Positions 27,313-35,975 of a stretch of 64,000 nt of DNA are shown here, piece after piece. A program made the translations under genes and the position numbers. The notes below the pieces were generated by a model. That model saw only the letters and a list, made by a program, of their open reading frames with translations. It had not been told where the DNA came from and searched no databases. Positions within the stretch are counted from its first letter, which is position 1, and each line of letters starts with the position of its first letter. The DNA lies in contig BFBT01000001.1 of the NCBI GenBank assembly GCA_003112755.1, positions 3,224,001 to 3,288,000 of the forward strand. Direction: 5' to 3'. Origin of the DNA: Lawsonibacter asaccharolyticus. Lineage in GTDB: Bacteria; Bacillota; Clostridia; Oscillospirales; Oscillospiraceae.

Positions 27313-28077
27313 TCAGTCCTCCGGGAACAGCTCCGGCTCCTCGGCGCGCAGCTCCTTCAGGATCTTCTGGTCCGCCTTGGAGGACAGATCCAGCCGCTCA
27401 TAGAGGTCGGGGCGGCGGCGGCGGGTACGCAGGATGGACTGCTTCCGCCGCCACTGGTCCACCTTGGCGTGGTTGCCTGACAGGAGGATGGGGGGCACCG
27501 CTCTCTCGTGCCACACCTCCGGCCGGGAATACTGGGGCGCCTCCAGTGCACCGTTCCAGTGGCTCTCGTTCTCATAGCACTCCGGGTCGGACAGCACCCC
27601 GGGCACCAGCCGGCACACCGCGTCCGCCACCGCCATGGCCGGGATCTCCCCGCCGGTGAGCACAAAGTCCCCCAGGGAGATCTCCTCGTCCACGCACTCC
27701 TCCACGAACCGCTCGTCGATCCCCTCGTAGTGCCCGCAGACCAGGATCAGCCGCTGGTAGCCGTCCTTCAGCCGCCGGGCATCCCCCTGGCGGAAGGTCC
27801 TGCCTGCGGGAGATAAGTAAATGGTATGGACCCGCTCCCCCGCCTCCTCACAGATGTGCTTCCAGCACTGGTAGAGGGGGTCGGCCTGCATCACCGCCCC
27901 CCGGCCGCCGCCGTAGGGGTAGTCGTCTACCTGCCGCTGCTTATTCAATGTGTAGTCCCGGATCTGGTGGCACTCGATGCGGATGTAGCCCCGCTCCTGC
28001 CCCCGGCCCAGGATGGATTCGCACAGCATGTCCCCCACCACGTCGGGGAACAGGGTCATGATATCGATACGGTACAT
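27313..28077 (-). CDS. trmD: tRNA (guanine-N1-)-methyltransferase
   Basis: SPOUT-family enzyme methylating G37 of tRNAs, preventing frameshifting. 254 residues. Typical blocks: IDIMTLFPDVV at the N-terminus, the IRDYTLNKQRQVDDYPYGGG segment (residues ~39-58), the trefoil-knot SAM site CGHYEGIDERF, LTGGEIPAMAV and RPEVWHERAVPPILLSGNH near the C-terminal domain. ATG 28077. It is usually next to rimM and rplS, but here it is alone behind its own promoter, beside the repeat block. Confidence 0.95.
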   Translation of the reverse strand: MYRIDIMTLFPDVVGDMLCESILGRGQERGYIRIECHQIRDYTLNKQRQVDDYPYGGGRGAVMQADPLYQCWKHICEEAGERVHTIYLSPAGRTFRQGDARRLKDGYQRLILVCGHYEGIDERFVEECVDEEISLGDFVLTGGEIPAMAVADAVCRLVPGVLSDPECYENESHWNGALEAPQYSRPEVWHERAVPPILLSGNHAKVDQWRRKQSILRTRRRRPDLYERLDLSSKADQKILKELRAEEPELFPED

Positions 28078-28115
28078 AGTCAGTCTCTTTCCTCACTTGG
28101 CGTTTTATCCCCTTG

Positions 28116-28144
28116 ATTATACGCAATCTCCCCCTGTTTTTCAA
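28116..28144 (-). promoter_or_regulatory. trmD promoter
   Basis: Minus strand TTGAAA (28139-28144), 17 bases, TATAAT (28116-28121). Confidence 0.85.
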
Positions 28145-28185
28145 TGGATGCCGGCCTTTTTCCCCAACTCTTTTTCCCGCCCCGG

Positions 28186-28231
28186 AAAAAGGGCCCGCGC
28201 CGGGCCTCCGCACTTGGGGCCCGGCGCGGGC
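28186..28231 (-). terminator. Terminator of the coat-protein operon
   Basis: 14-bp stem GCCCGCGCCGGGCC/GGCCCGGCGCGGGC (28218-28231 with 28193-28206) followed by CTTTTT on the minus strand, about 13 bases after the CotF-like stop. Confidence 0.85.
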
Positions 28232-28243
28232 TGCGCTCCGGTC

Positions 28244-28507
28244 TTACTGCTGTCCTGTGGGCTTCTGGTTGGAGAACTTGGTGTAAGCCTGGCTGATCTT
28301 GTCCGCCTGGGCCTGCTCGGGCTGGTACCAGCCCTTGGACTGGGCCAGCTGGAACAGCTCGGTCTGGGTGTGGTGCCCCTGGTTGAACAGGCCGAGGAAG
28401 GCGTCCCGCAGGGGGATGTTGACGCACTCCGAGGCGTAGGTGTCATAGTTGGAGGTCATCTTCTTCTCACTGCACAGAAAATCTGTCATACGTTCCTGAT
28501 CGTTCAT
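28244..28507 (-). CDS. Spore coat protein, CotF-like
   Basis: 87 residues: MNDQERMTDFLCSEKKMTSN, YDTYASECVNIPLRDAFLGL, and a helical C-terminal part (HHTQTELFQLAQSKGWYQP). This matches the C-terminal CotF fold, a four-helix bundle common in clostridial spore coat proteins. ATG follows GGAGGAGAACGA. Twelve bases downstream of the partner gene at 28520-28705 and probably its binding partner in the coat. Confidence 0.85.
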   Translation of the reverse strand: MNDQERMTDFLCSEKKMTSNYDTYASECVNIPLRDAFLGLFNQGHHTQTELFQLAQSKGWYQPEQAQADKISQAYTKFSNQKPTGQQ

Positions 28508-28519
28508 TCGTTCTCCTCC

Positions 28520-28705
28520 TCAGCGCAGCTGATCCAGCAGGGTGTTGTAGTTCTGAAGGTGTTGGCTGGCGCAGTTCTGGAACATGGTCTTCAGCTCCTG
28601 GTCGGTGCTCTCCTGGACCGCGGCCAGATACTTGCAGTGGAGCACCCGCTCAAAGTCCAGCTGGTCATTGAGGGCCTGGAGCTCCTTGGTGGTCAAAATG
28701 GGCAT
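28520..28705 (-). CDS. Small coat-associated helical protein
   Basis: 61 residues from ATG 28705 behind GGAGG. Sequence of long helices (ELQALNDQLDFERVLHCKYL, then TMFQNCASQHLQNYNTLLDQ) typical of the short ferritin-like/CotF-partner proteins that precede CotF genes in Clostridia. Likely forms a mixed helical bundle with the 87-residue protein; inferred from the paired arrangement. Confidence 0.75.
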   Translation of the reverse strand: MPILTTKELQALNDQLDFERVLHCKYLAAVQESTDQELKTMFQNCASQHLQNYNTLLDQLR

Positions 28706-28725
28706 ACGAATTCCTCCTTCAGCCG

Positions 28726-29307
28726 TCATCGGCTCTGATCTACGGCCTTAGGTTTCCCGCCTTTTTCCAAATTATACGGCATTTTAGGGGTCCCCTGCCG
28801 ATCAAACAGAAAGATCACATATTCCCTTCCCCGGATCTGGCCCACCGTCCCGAAGCAGAAGAGGGGGACCAGCGGGAACTGCCCGCCGCCGCGGAAGGAG
28901 GCGGCCAGCCGCACCTCCTCCCCGCCCCGCTGTACCAGCAGGGGCCCCCAGCTCCGGGCCGCCTGCACCAGCACTGGGTCGGACACCAGCTTCCAGGGCT
29001 CCTCCTCCCAGTACCACTCCCCGGCGCTCTCCTCTGTAAAAGGATAGGCCATCACAGCCTTCCCTCCCGCCACCGGCCAGCAGCCCGCATCCTCCAGAGT
29101 ACGGCGGCTCAGGGTCCGGCTCAGCACCAGCTCTCCCCCCTCCGGCACCAGCGTTCCCAGCAGCAGCCGTCCCTTTCCGCCGCCCCGCAGCCACACCTTA
29201 TAGAGCCCCTGGCCGTCGTTCTGGCGGCGCGCCTCGGTGTGCACCCTGGGGCCGTCCTCCCGCAGGGAGAGGGTCCCGCCTCCCTCCAGCATGATCTTTT
29301 CCACCAC
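28726..29307 (-). CDS. Unknown protein upstream of the coat pair
   Basis: 193 residues from GTG 29307 (or the next GTG at 29304), behind GAGGGAGGGA. The initial part MLEGGGTLSLREDGPRVHTE and WLRGGGKGRLLLGTLVPEGG suggest a beta-sandwich; then LEDAGCWPVAGG, EPWKLVSDPVLVQAARSWG and GQIRGREYVIFLFDRQGTP. It reads like a soluble cytosolic protein without a signal. Not recognised; similar proteins may be frequent in Oscillospiraceae. Eighteen bases before the coat genes, so it may be sporulation-linked. Confidence 0.65.
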   Translation of the reverse strand: MVEKIMLEGGGTLSLREDGPRVHTEARRQNDGQGLYKVWLRGGGKGRLLLGTLVPEGGELVLSRTLSRRTLEDAGCWPVAGGKAVMAYPFTEESAGEWYWEEEPWKLVSDPVLVQAARSWGPLLVQRGGEEVRLAASFRGGGQFPLVPLFCFGTVGQIRGREYVIFLFDRQGTPKMPYNLEKGGKPKAVDQSR

Positions 29308-29377
29308 GGCCTGTCCCTCCCTCTCCCCGTCTCGCTCCACTTTATGCACCCCGGGGGCGTGGATATGCCGCTGTGGG

Positions 29378-29413
29378 AAAGGCGCCGGCCGCATGCCCGC
29401 GGCCGGCGCCTTT
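29378..29413 (-). terminator. Terminator after the lipoprotein gene
   Basis: 15-bp stem AAAGGCGCCGGCCGC/GCGGCCGGCGCCTTT directly at the lipoprotein stop codon. The tail TTTCCC is poor in U, so partial readthrough into 29307-28244 is possible. Confidence 0.65.
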
Positions 29414-30042
29414 CATCCCGCCTGCTCCTGAAGGGTGAGGGCGATCTCCTCCCGTTCCTCCCCATAACAGATCTCCATGCTGTACTGCTGACGGAAGGGG
29501 AGCAGGAGCCCCTCGGTATAGCTCCCGTCCGGCGTGTTGGCCAGCCGGCACCAGACCTCTCCGCCCGCCGCATACCCAGACAGATAAAGAGTCCCGCCGT
29601 CAGAGACGGAGTAGCGGAACTGCTCTGCTTCCGTTCCGTTATGGGTCACCAGCAGCTCCGTCAGATAGATCTGCTCCGCCTCCTCCAGCGCCATGGCCTC
29701 CTCCGTCGCCTTCAGAGCCAGAGCGTTGTACTCCTCACTGCGCTCCGGGAAATCCGCCCCGCTCTGAGCCATGGTCTCTGCTGAGGCCCACTTTCCCTGT
29801 ATGAGCACGGACCGTTCCGCCTCGCTGGCCTGTCTGACGTTCAGGACCACAGAAAAATGCGGACCTGCTCCGGCATAGGAATAGGGTGCCCGCCCCAGGT
29901 CCTCCTGGCTTGGGACATAGCCCTCCACGGGATAGGTGCCCGTAAAATCCTCATAGGATATTGGGCTCCCGAGCTGCCTCCCGCATCCTGTCCCGACGAC
30001 GCACAGCAGGAGCGCCATCATCCACGCACCGATCCGTCTCAT
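29413..30042 (-). CDS. Lipoprotein of unknown function
   Basis: 209 residues from ATG 30042. A short basic start (MRRIGAW) precedes a hydrophobic signal and a lipobox VGTGC, with the modified cysteine at residue 20, so it is anchored to the outer face of the membrane. The mature part has SYEDFTGTYPVEGYVPSQED, VVLNVRQASEAE, a helical middle (EEYNALALKATEEAMALEEA) and ends with DGSYTEGLLLPF then QYSMEICYGEEREEIALTL. No known domain. Confidence 0.75.
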   Translation of the reverse strand: MRRIGAWMMALLLCVVGTGCGRQLGSPISYEDFTGTYPVEGYVPSQEDLGRAPYSYAGAGPHFSVVLNVRQASEAERSVLIQGKWASAETMAQSGADFPERSEEYNALALKATEEAMALEEAEQIYLTELLVTHNGTEAEQFRYSVSDGGTLYLSGYAAGGEVWCRLANTPDGSYTEGLLLPFRQQYSMEICYGEEREEIALTLQEQAG

Positions 30043-30169
30043 CCCTTTCCCGCCTCCTTGTCCCCTCAATTGTACCACAAGCCGAATCAATATCCCATTT
30101 ATGTTTTTCCCGCTCCATTAAGATTTTTTAATTTGTCCCCGCCTTTTTCAGGTCTGTCTCATTTTTCTC

Positions 30170-30198
30170 TTGACAAAGCCGGCCTCCTCCGCTAAAAT
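30170..30198 (+). promoter_or_regulatory. leuA promoter
   Basis: TTGACA (30170-30175), 17 bases, TAAAAT (30193-30198), just before the T-box leader. Confidence 0.88.
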
Positions 30199-30204
30199 AA
30201 CATT

Positions 30205-30473
30205 CAACAAATGCAGTGACGGGAAAAAAGACAGGGTCAGCCCCCTTCAGAGAGCCGGTGGTTGGTGGGAACCGGCGTGCGGCCCCCTGTGGATACTGGT
30301 CCCCGAGCAGCTTGTCCGAATCTGTGAGTAGGATGAGACGTATGGCCCCGTTACCGGCCTCAGCCTTGTTCGAGGCTTATGAGGGCCGCTTTCGGGTAAC
30401 CGGCGGCCGAACCAGGGTGGTACCGCGTCATTTCCGACGCCCCTGACTTGAAAAAGTCGGGGGCGTCGTTTTT
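30205..30473 (+). promoter_or_regulatory. T-box leader of leuA, leucine specifier CUG
   Basis: tRNA-sensing leader: uncharged tRNA-Leu stabilises the antiterminator and allows leuA transcription. Landmarks: AGAGAGCCGGTGGTTGGTGG with AACCGGC (Stem I), the specifier region GGATA-CTG-GTCCCCGAGC with CTG at 30296-30298, the AGTAGG...ACG linker, the invariant T-box sequence AGGGTGGTACCGCG (30414-30427), and the terminator. The downstream gene makes leucine precursors, which agrees with the CUG specifier. Assigning CTG depends on my alignment to other T-boxes. Confidence 0.9.
30436..30473 (+). terminator. T-box intrinsic terminator
   Basis: Stem GACGCCCCTGACTT/AAGTCGGGGGCGTC with a short A-rich loop followed by GTTTTTG; the regulated terminator of the T-box switch. 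Confidence 0.88.
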
Positions 30474-30505
30474 GTCCCCCGCAGAATGTAAAGGAGGCAC
30501 CCCAT

Positions 30506-32197
30506 ATGAAACCCGGATATCAAAAGTACATCCCCTTCCAGCCCCAGCCCATCCAGGGCCGCACCTGGCCGGACCGCGTCATCACCCAGGCCCCCGTCTG
30601 GTGTTCTGTGGACCTGCGGGACGGCAACCAGGCTCTGGTGGACCCCATGAACCTGGAGGAGAAGCTGGAATATTTTCACACCCTGGTGGACATCGGCGTC
30701 AAGGAGATCGAGATCGGCTTTCCCTCCGCCAGTGAGACCGAGTATGAGATCTGCCGCGAGCTGATCGAGGGGGGCCACATCCCTGACGATGTGACCATCC
30801 AGGTGCTGGTCCAGGCCCGGGAGCACCTGATCCGCAAGACCTTCGAGGCCATCCAGGGCGCCAAAAACGTCATCCTCCACTTCTACAACTCCACCTCCAC
30901 CCTCCAGCGCAAGGTGGTCTTCCACATGGACACCGATGAGATCACCAAGATCGCCACCGATGCCGCCGACCTGATCTACGAGATGTCCCAGCCCCTGATC
31001 CAGTCGGGTATGAACCTCCGGTTCGAGTACTCCCCCGAGTCCTTCATGGGCACGGAGATGGACTATGCCGTGGAGGTCTGCCAGGCGGTGCTGGAGCACC
31101 TCCACGCCGCCCCGGAGCGTAAGGTCATCCTCAACCTGCCCACCACGGTGGAGAACTGCATGCCCAACCAGTTTGCCGACATGCTGGAGTATTTCATCCG
31201 CAGGCTCCCCTCCCGGGACTGCGCCATCATCTCCCTCCACCCCCATAATGACCGGGGCACCGGCGTAGCCACCACCGAGATGGGACTGCTGGCCGGGGCG
31301 GAGCGGGTGGAGGCCACCCTCTTCGGCAACGGTGAGCGCACCGGCAACGTGGATATGATCACCCTGGCTCTGAATATGTACACCCAGGGCGTGGACCCCA
31401 GGCTGGACTTTTCCAATATCAACAAGATCCGGGAGATGTACGAGCGCTGCACCAAGATGAAGGTGGGCGAGCGGCAGCCCTATGCCGGCGAGCTGGTCTT
31501 CACCGCCTTCTCCGGCAGCCACCAGGACGCCATCAACAAGGGCACCCAGTATATGAAGGAGTCCAACTCCGACTTCTGGGAGATCCCCTACCTGCCCATC
31601 GACCCCGCCGACGTGGGCCGGCAGTATGAACCCATCATCCGCATCAACAGCCAGTCGGGCAAGGGCGGTTCCGCCTATGTGATGGAGCACAACTTCGGCT
31701 TCGACCTGCCCAAGCTGATGCACCCCGAGTTCGGCGCCGTCGTCCAGAAGGAGACCGACCGGGTGGGCACCGAGATCGCCCCCGAGCGCATCTACGAGCT
31801 GTTCAAGGAGGAGTACCTGAACATTGACACCCCCTACCGGATGCTCAAGCACGCCTTTACCGAGAGCATCGACGCCGAGGGGCACTCCCATGTCACCTTC
31901 TGGGGCACTATCCAGCACACGGACACGATCTTCCAGGTCTCCGGCGAGGGCAATGGCCCCATCGACGCCTTCTTCAACGCCATCAAGGACGAGAAGATGT
32001 CCCACTTCACCTTCCTGGATTACAAGTCCCACGCCATCACCGACGGCTCCGACTCCCAGGGCGTGGCCTACATCCTGCTCCAGGACCAGCGGGACGGCAG
32101 GAAGTACTGGGGCGTGGGCGTCTCCCATAACATTAACCTGGCCCCCCTGCGCGGCATCCTCTCTGCCATCAACCGCTCCAAGCGGAGCGCTCAGTAG
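30506..32197 (+). CDS. leuA: 2-isopropylmalate synthase
   Basis: Condenses acetyl-CoA and 2-oxoisovalerate, the first step of leucine synthesis. 563 residues, the length of the LeuA type 2 group (Corynebacterium-like) rather than the shorter type 1. N-terminus MKPGYQKYIPFQPQP, catalytic WCSVDLRDGNQALVDPM, metal-binding SLHPHNDRGTGVA near residue 249, then the regulatory domain from about residue 440 (HVTFWGTIQHTDTIFQ). ATG 30506 follows AAAGGAGG. Feedback by leucine is expected from the C-terminal domain. Stands alone; no leuCD here. Confidence 0.93.
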   Translation: MKPGYQKYIPFQPQPIQGRTWPDRVITQAPVWCSVDLRDGNQALVDPMNLEEKLEYFHTLVDIGVKEIEIGFPSASETEYEICRELIEGGHIPDDVTIQVLVQAREHLIRKTFEAIQGAKNVILHFYNSTSTLQRKVVFHMDTDEITKIATDAADLIYEMSQPLIQSGMNLRFEYSPESFMGTEMDYAVEVCQAVLEHLHAAPERKVILNLPTTVENCMPNQFADMLEYFIRRLPSRDCAIISLHPHNDRGTGVATTEMGLLAGAERVEATLFGNGERTGNVDMITLALNMYTQGVDPRLDFSNINKIREMYERCTKMKVGERQPYAGELVFTAFSGSHQDAINKGTQYMKESNSDFWEIPYLPIDPADVGRQYEPIIRINSQSGKGGSAYVMEHNFGFDLPKLMHPEFGAVVQKETDRVGTEIAPERIYELFKEEYLNIDTPYRMLKHAFTESIDAEGHSHVTFWGTIQHTDTIFQVSGEGNGPIDAFFNAIKDEKMSHFTFLDYKSHAITDGSDSQGVAYILLQDQRDGRKYWGVGVSHNINLAPLRGILSAINRSKRSAQ

Positions 32198-32301
32198 CCT
32201 GAGCAGTGCCTTCCCCCGGCGCACATACCGCGGGGGAAAACAGATCACAACTTGATTTGCGCCTGCGGGCGCGAACTCTGCGAGGCTCTTCCATAAGCTC
32301 C

Positions 32302-32350
32302 GGCCCGGCGGCCCTCTGGATATTCCAGCGGGCCGCCGGGCCATTTGTTT
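32302..32350 (+). terminator. Terminator of leuA
   Basis: Stem GGCCCGGCGGCCC/GGGCCGCCGGGCC followed by ATTTGTTT, about 100 bases after the stop codon. Confidence 0.75.
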
Positions 32351-32412
32351 ACTTTAACTCATTTCATAAATTTTATTCACCGTTTTTTAACATATTATTT
32401 TTTCTTTTCTTA

Positions 32413-32440
32413 TTGACTTTTTCAATGTTTAGAATATACT
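32413..32440 (+). promoter_or_regulatory. Phosphoketolase promoter
   Basis: TTGACT (32413-32418), 16 bases, TATACT (32435-32440) in a strikingly AT-rich stretch (32345-32465) compared with the GC-rich surroundings. Confidence 0.75.
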
Positions 32441-32476
32441 AATCCTTGTAAATAGCTTGAAGAAGGAGGCTATCTT

Positions 32477-34915
32477 ATGTCTAATCAGACCAATGCAAAG
32501 GAAAAAGCGGCCGCCAAAGCGCCCGCCCGCATGTCCAAGAAGGACCCCCTCACCAAAAGCCAGCTGGAGCTCATCAACGCCTGGTGGCGGGCATCCAACT
32601 ATCTGGCCGCCTGCCAGCTCTACCTGCTGGACAACCCCCTGCTGCGGGAGCCCCTGAAGCCCGAGCACCTGAAGCGCACCATCGTGGGCCACTGGGGGAC
32701 CTGCCCTGGTCAGAACTTCATCTACACCCACCTGAACCGGGTCATCAACAAGTATGACCTGGACATGATCTACCTCTCCGGCCCCGGCCACGGCGGTAAC
32801 GCCATGGTGGCCCAGGACTACCTGGACGGCTCCTATACGGAGATCTACCCCAACATCAGCCGGGACGCCGAGGGCATGAAGAAGCTGTTCAAGCAGTTCT
32901 CCTTCCCCGGCGGCATCGCCAGCCACGTGGCCCCCGAGACCCCCGGCTCCATCAATGAGGGCGGCGAGCTGGGCTACTCCCTGTCCCACGCCTTTGGCGC
33001 GGTCATGGATAACCCCGACCTGATCGCCGCCTGCGTGGTGGGCGACGGCGAGGCGGAGACCGGCCCCCTGGCCACCGCCTGGCACTCCAACAAGTTCCTC
33101 AATCCCAAGACGGACGGCGCGGTGCTGCCCATCCTCCACCTCAACGGCTTTAAGATCGCCAATCCCACCGTCTTCTCCCGCATCTCCCACGAAGAGGCGG
33201 AGATGTTCTTCAAGGGCTGCGGCTGGGAGCCCCGCTTCGTGGAGGGGGACGACCCCATGGTCATGCACCAGAAGATGGCCGCCGCCCTGGACTGGGCCGT
33301 CCGGGAGATCCAGCGCATCCAGGAGTACGCCCGCTCCACCGGCGACGTCACCCGGCCCCGCTGGCCCATGATCGTCCTGCGCTCCCCCAAGGGCTGGACC
33401 GGCCCCAAGGAGGTGGACGGCAAGCCGCTGGAGGGCTGCTGGCGCGCCCATCAGGTGCCCATCGCCGTCCACGACGGCGCCCCCGGCCGCGTCCAGGAGC
33501 TGGAGCAGTGGCTGAAGAGCTACCGCCCCGAGGAGCTGTTCGATGAGAACGGCACTCTGATCCCTGAGCTCCAGGCCCTGGCCCCCAAGGGGAACCGCCG
33601 CATGGGCGCCAACCCCCACGCCAACGGCGGCCTGCTCCTCCGGGACCTGCGCACCCCCGACTTCCGGGACTACGCGGTGGATGTTCCCCAGCCCGGCGCG
33701 GTGGAGGCCCAGGACATGACCGTTATGGGCACCTATGTCCGGGACGTGATGGAGCTGAATATGGAGTCCCGGAACTTCCGGGTCTTCGGCCCCGACGAGA
33801 CCGCCTCCAACCGCCTCTCCCCCGTCTTTGAGGTCACCGGCCGCCGTTGGGAGGACCCCATCGACGAGCACCTGGACGAGAACCTGGACCGGGACGGCCG
33901 GGTCATGGACTCCATGCTCTCCGAGCACCTGTGCCAGGGCTGGCTGGAGGGCTATCTGCTCACCGGCCGCCACGGCTTCTTCAACAGCTACGAGGCCTTC
34001 ATCCGCATCGTGGACTCCATGGTAGCCCAGCACGCCAAGTGGCTGAAGGTGTGCAACCAGCTGCCCTGGCGGCAGAAGATCGCCTCCCTGAACTACGTCC
34101 TCTCCTCCAACGTGTGGCAGCAGGACCACAACGGCTTCACTCACCAGGACCCCGGCTTCCTGGATCACGTGGCCAACAAGAAGGCGGACGTGGTGCGCCT
34201 CTACCTGCCCCCGGACGCCAACTGCCTGCTCAGCTGCTTCGACCACTGCATCAAGAGCCGCAACTACGTCAATGTCATGGTCGCCTCCAAGCACCCCCGT
34301 CCCCAGTGGCTGACCATGGAGCAGGCCGTCAAGCACTGCACCCAGGGCATCGGCATCTGGCAGTGGGCTTCCAATGACCAGGGCTGTGAGCCCGACGTGG
34401 TCATGGCCTGCTGCGGCGACACCCCCACTCTGGAGACCCTGGCTGCTGTCACCATCCTGCGCCACTACCTGCCCGACCTGAAGATCCGGGTGGTCAACGT
34501 GGTGGACCTGATGAAGCTCCAGCCCCACACCGAGCACCCCCACGGCCTCACTGACGAGGACTATGACGCCCTCTTCACCAAGGACAAGCCCATCATCTTC
34601 GCCTTCCACGGCTATCCCACCCTGGTGCATGAGCTGACCTACCGCCGCCGCAATAAGAATCTGCACGTCCGCGGCTACAAGGAGGAGGGCACCATCACCA
34701 CTCCCTTCGACATGCGGGTGCAGAACGACATCGACCGCTTCGACCTGGTCATCGACACCGTCAAGCGTCTGCCCCAGCTGGGCAACACTGCCTCCTATCT
34801 CATTCAGGAGATGCAGGATAAGCTGGTGGAGCACCGCCAGTATATCACCACCTACGGCCAGGACCTGCCCGAGGTCCGGGACTGGAAGTGGAACGACGGC
34901 AAGGGGAACTATTGA
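32477..34915 (+). CDS. xfp: Xylulose-5-phosphate/fructose-6-phosphate phosphoketolase
   Basis: Thiamine-diphosphate enzyme cleaving xylulose-5-P or fructose-6-P with phosphate to acetyl-phosphate and a shorter sugar phosphate. 812 residues, normal for the family. Signatures: [15 protein letters not shown] and [20 protein letters not shown] at the N-terminus, [20 protein letters not shown], the ThDP motif [16 protein letters not shown] with [13 protein letters not shown], and [13 protein letters not shown] in the second half. ATG 32477 follows AGAAGGAGG. Monocistronic. It offers a bypass of lower glycolysis giving acetate and ATP. Confidence 0.95.
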   Translation: MSNQTNAKEKAAAKAPARMSKKDPLTKSQLELINAWWRASNYLAACQLYLLDNPLLREPLKPEHLKRTIVGHWGTCPGQNFIYTHLNRVINKYDLDMIYLSGPGHGGNAMVAQDYLDGSYTEIYPNISRDAEGMKKLFKQFSFPGGIASHVAPETPGSINEGGELGYSLSHAFGAVMDNPDLIAACVVGDGEAETGPLATAWHSNKFLNPKTDGAVLPILHLNGFKIANPTVFSRISHEEAEMFFKGCGWEPRFVEGDDPMVMHQKMAAALDWAVREIQRIQEYARSTGDVTRPRWPMIVLRSPKGWTGPKEVDGKPLEGCWRAHQVPIAVHDGAPGRVQELEQWLKSYRPEELFDENGTLIPELQALAPKGNRRMGANPHANGGLLLRDLRTPDFRDYAVDVPQPGAVEAQDMTVMGTYVRDVMELNMESRNFRVFGPDETASNRLSPVFEVTGRRWEDPIDEHLDENLDRDGRVMDSMLSEHLCQGWLEGYLLTGRHGFFNSYEAFIRIVDSMVAQHAKWLKVCNQLPWRQKIASLNYVLSSNVWQQDHNGFTHQDPGFLDHVANKKADVVRLYLPPDANCLLSCFDHCIKSRNYVNVMVASKHPRPQWLTMEQAVKHCTQGIGIWQWASNDQGCEPDVVMACCGDTPTLETLAAVTILRHYLPDLKIRVVNVVDLMKLQPHTEHPHGLTDEDYDALFTKDKPIIFAFHGYPTLVHELTYRRRNKNLHVRGYKEEGTITTPFDMRVQNDIDRFDLVIDTVKRLPQLGNTASYLIQEMQDKLVEHRQYITTYGQDLPEVRDWKWNDGKGNY

Positions 34916-34955
34916 TCCCTCCCCCATCGCAGTCCATCCGTGCAATGCGGAACAG

Positions 34956-35002
34956 GGACAGGGGGCGGTATGCATCGCATACCGCCCCCTGTCCTTTTGT
35001 TA
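34956..35002 (+). terminator. Terminator of the phosphoketolase gene
   Basis: 18-bp stem GGACAGGGGGCGGTATGC/GCATACCGCCCCCTGTCC with a three-base loop followed by TTTTGTTAT. Confidence 0.92.
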
Positions 35003-35011
35003 TAAGACAGA

Positions 35012-35048
35012 AAGAGCCGTCCCACTGGTCTCAGGGGGACGGCTCTTA
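35012..35048 (-). terminator. Terminator of the AGE-rpiR operon
   Basis: Minus strand stem AAGAGCCGTCCC/GGGACGGCTCTT followed by TCTGTCTTAT. Confidence 0.75.
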
Positions 35049-35080
35049 TCTATTCTGAATTCTGATCGATCTGGCCCCGG

Positions 35081-35935
35081 TCACAGGTGTTTTCTCGCCA
35101 CGGCCTCAGCGATCTGCTCCCTGCTCTGCTCTGTCTCCTCAGGGGCCCGCATGCAGAACTCCTGGAACAGCACGTCCAGCACAAAGAGCTGGGCCATCCG
35201 GGCATTGACGGAGCCGGCCTGGAGCGGCCCCTCGTCGGCGCCGCACTGGAGCACCACATCCGCCAACTGTCCCCCCGGCGATTTGGGGAAACGGGACACC
35301 AGCACCACCTTCACCTGCCGCTGCCGGGCCACCTCCAGCAGGTCCTGGAAGTCCCGGGTGGAGCCGGAGTAAGAGAAGAACAGGACCAGTTCGTCCGGGT
35401 CCATCAGCGCAAGGGTGTTCATCTGAAGGTGGGAGTCGGGCACAAACAGGAATTTGGGGGACACGGTGGAGAAGAGGGTCCAGGCCTCCTCTGAGAGCAC
35501 CATGGAGCTGCCCTGTCCCATGCACACCACCCGGCGGGATCGCCGGAGCAGGTCCACGGCCCGGGACACCTGTCTGGGGTCCAGCAGCTGGATGGTCTGC
35601 TCCAGCACCGCCACATTCTCTCCCAGCAGCTTTTTGCACATGGCGTGAAAGCCGCTGCTCTCTTGGAGGATGGCCGCGTCCGCCCGGTGGCTGTCCCGGG
35701 TCATCGATGCCTTGGCCAGCTCCAGCTTGAAGGCGTTGTATCCAGTCAGCCCCAGCCTCCGGCAGAAGCGGGAGATGGTGGCGTCAGCCACGGTGCACTC
35801 CTCCGCCAGCTCGGAGATGGACATGTACTGGACATCGATCCGGTGCCTCAGCACATAGTCGGCCACCTTCTTTTCCGAGTTGGTCAGCTGAAAATACTGG
35901 CTGCTAATGGTCTCAAATATGTTATGCGCCGTCAT
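35081..35935 (-). CDS. RpiR/MurR family transcriptional regulator
   Basis: 284 residues: N-terminal RpiR helix-turn-helix (NSEKKVADYVL, MSISELAEECTVADATISRF, CRRLGLTGYNAFK) and C-terminal SIS sugar-phosphate-binding domain (MGQGSSMVLSEEAWTLF, VLFFSYSGSTRDFQDLLEVA). Such regulators sense phosphorylated amino sugars or hexoses. It follows the AGE epimerase gene by 40 bases and lies opposite the ROK-nagA-nagB operon, so it most likely controls this locus using a GlcNAc-, ManNAc- or glucosamine-phosphate ligand (inference). Confidence 0.9.
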   Translation of the reverse strand: MTAHNIFETISSQYFQLTNSEKKVADYVLRHRIDVQYMSISELAEECTVADATISRFCRRLGLTGYNAFKLELAKASMTRDSHRADAAILQESSGFHAMCKKLLGENVAVLEQTIQLLDPRQVSRAVDLLRRSRRVVCMGQGSSMVLSEEAWTLFSTVSPKFLFVPDSHLQMNTLALMDPDELVLFFSYSGSTRDFQDLLEVARQRQVKVVLVSRFPKSPGGQLADVVLQCGADEGPLQAGSVNARMAQLFVLDVLFQEFCMRAPEETEQSREQIAEAVARKHL

Positions 35936-35975
35936 GCTCTCTCCTTCCTCTTCTCCCCCGGCCGTCCTCCGGCCC

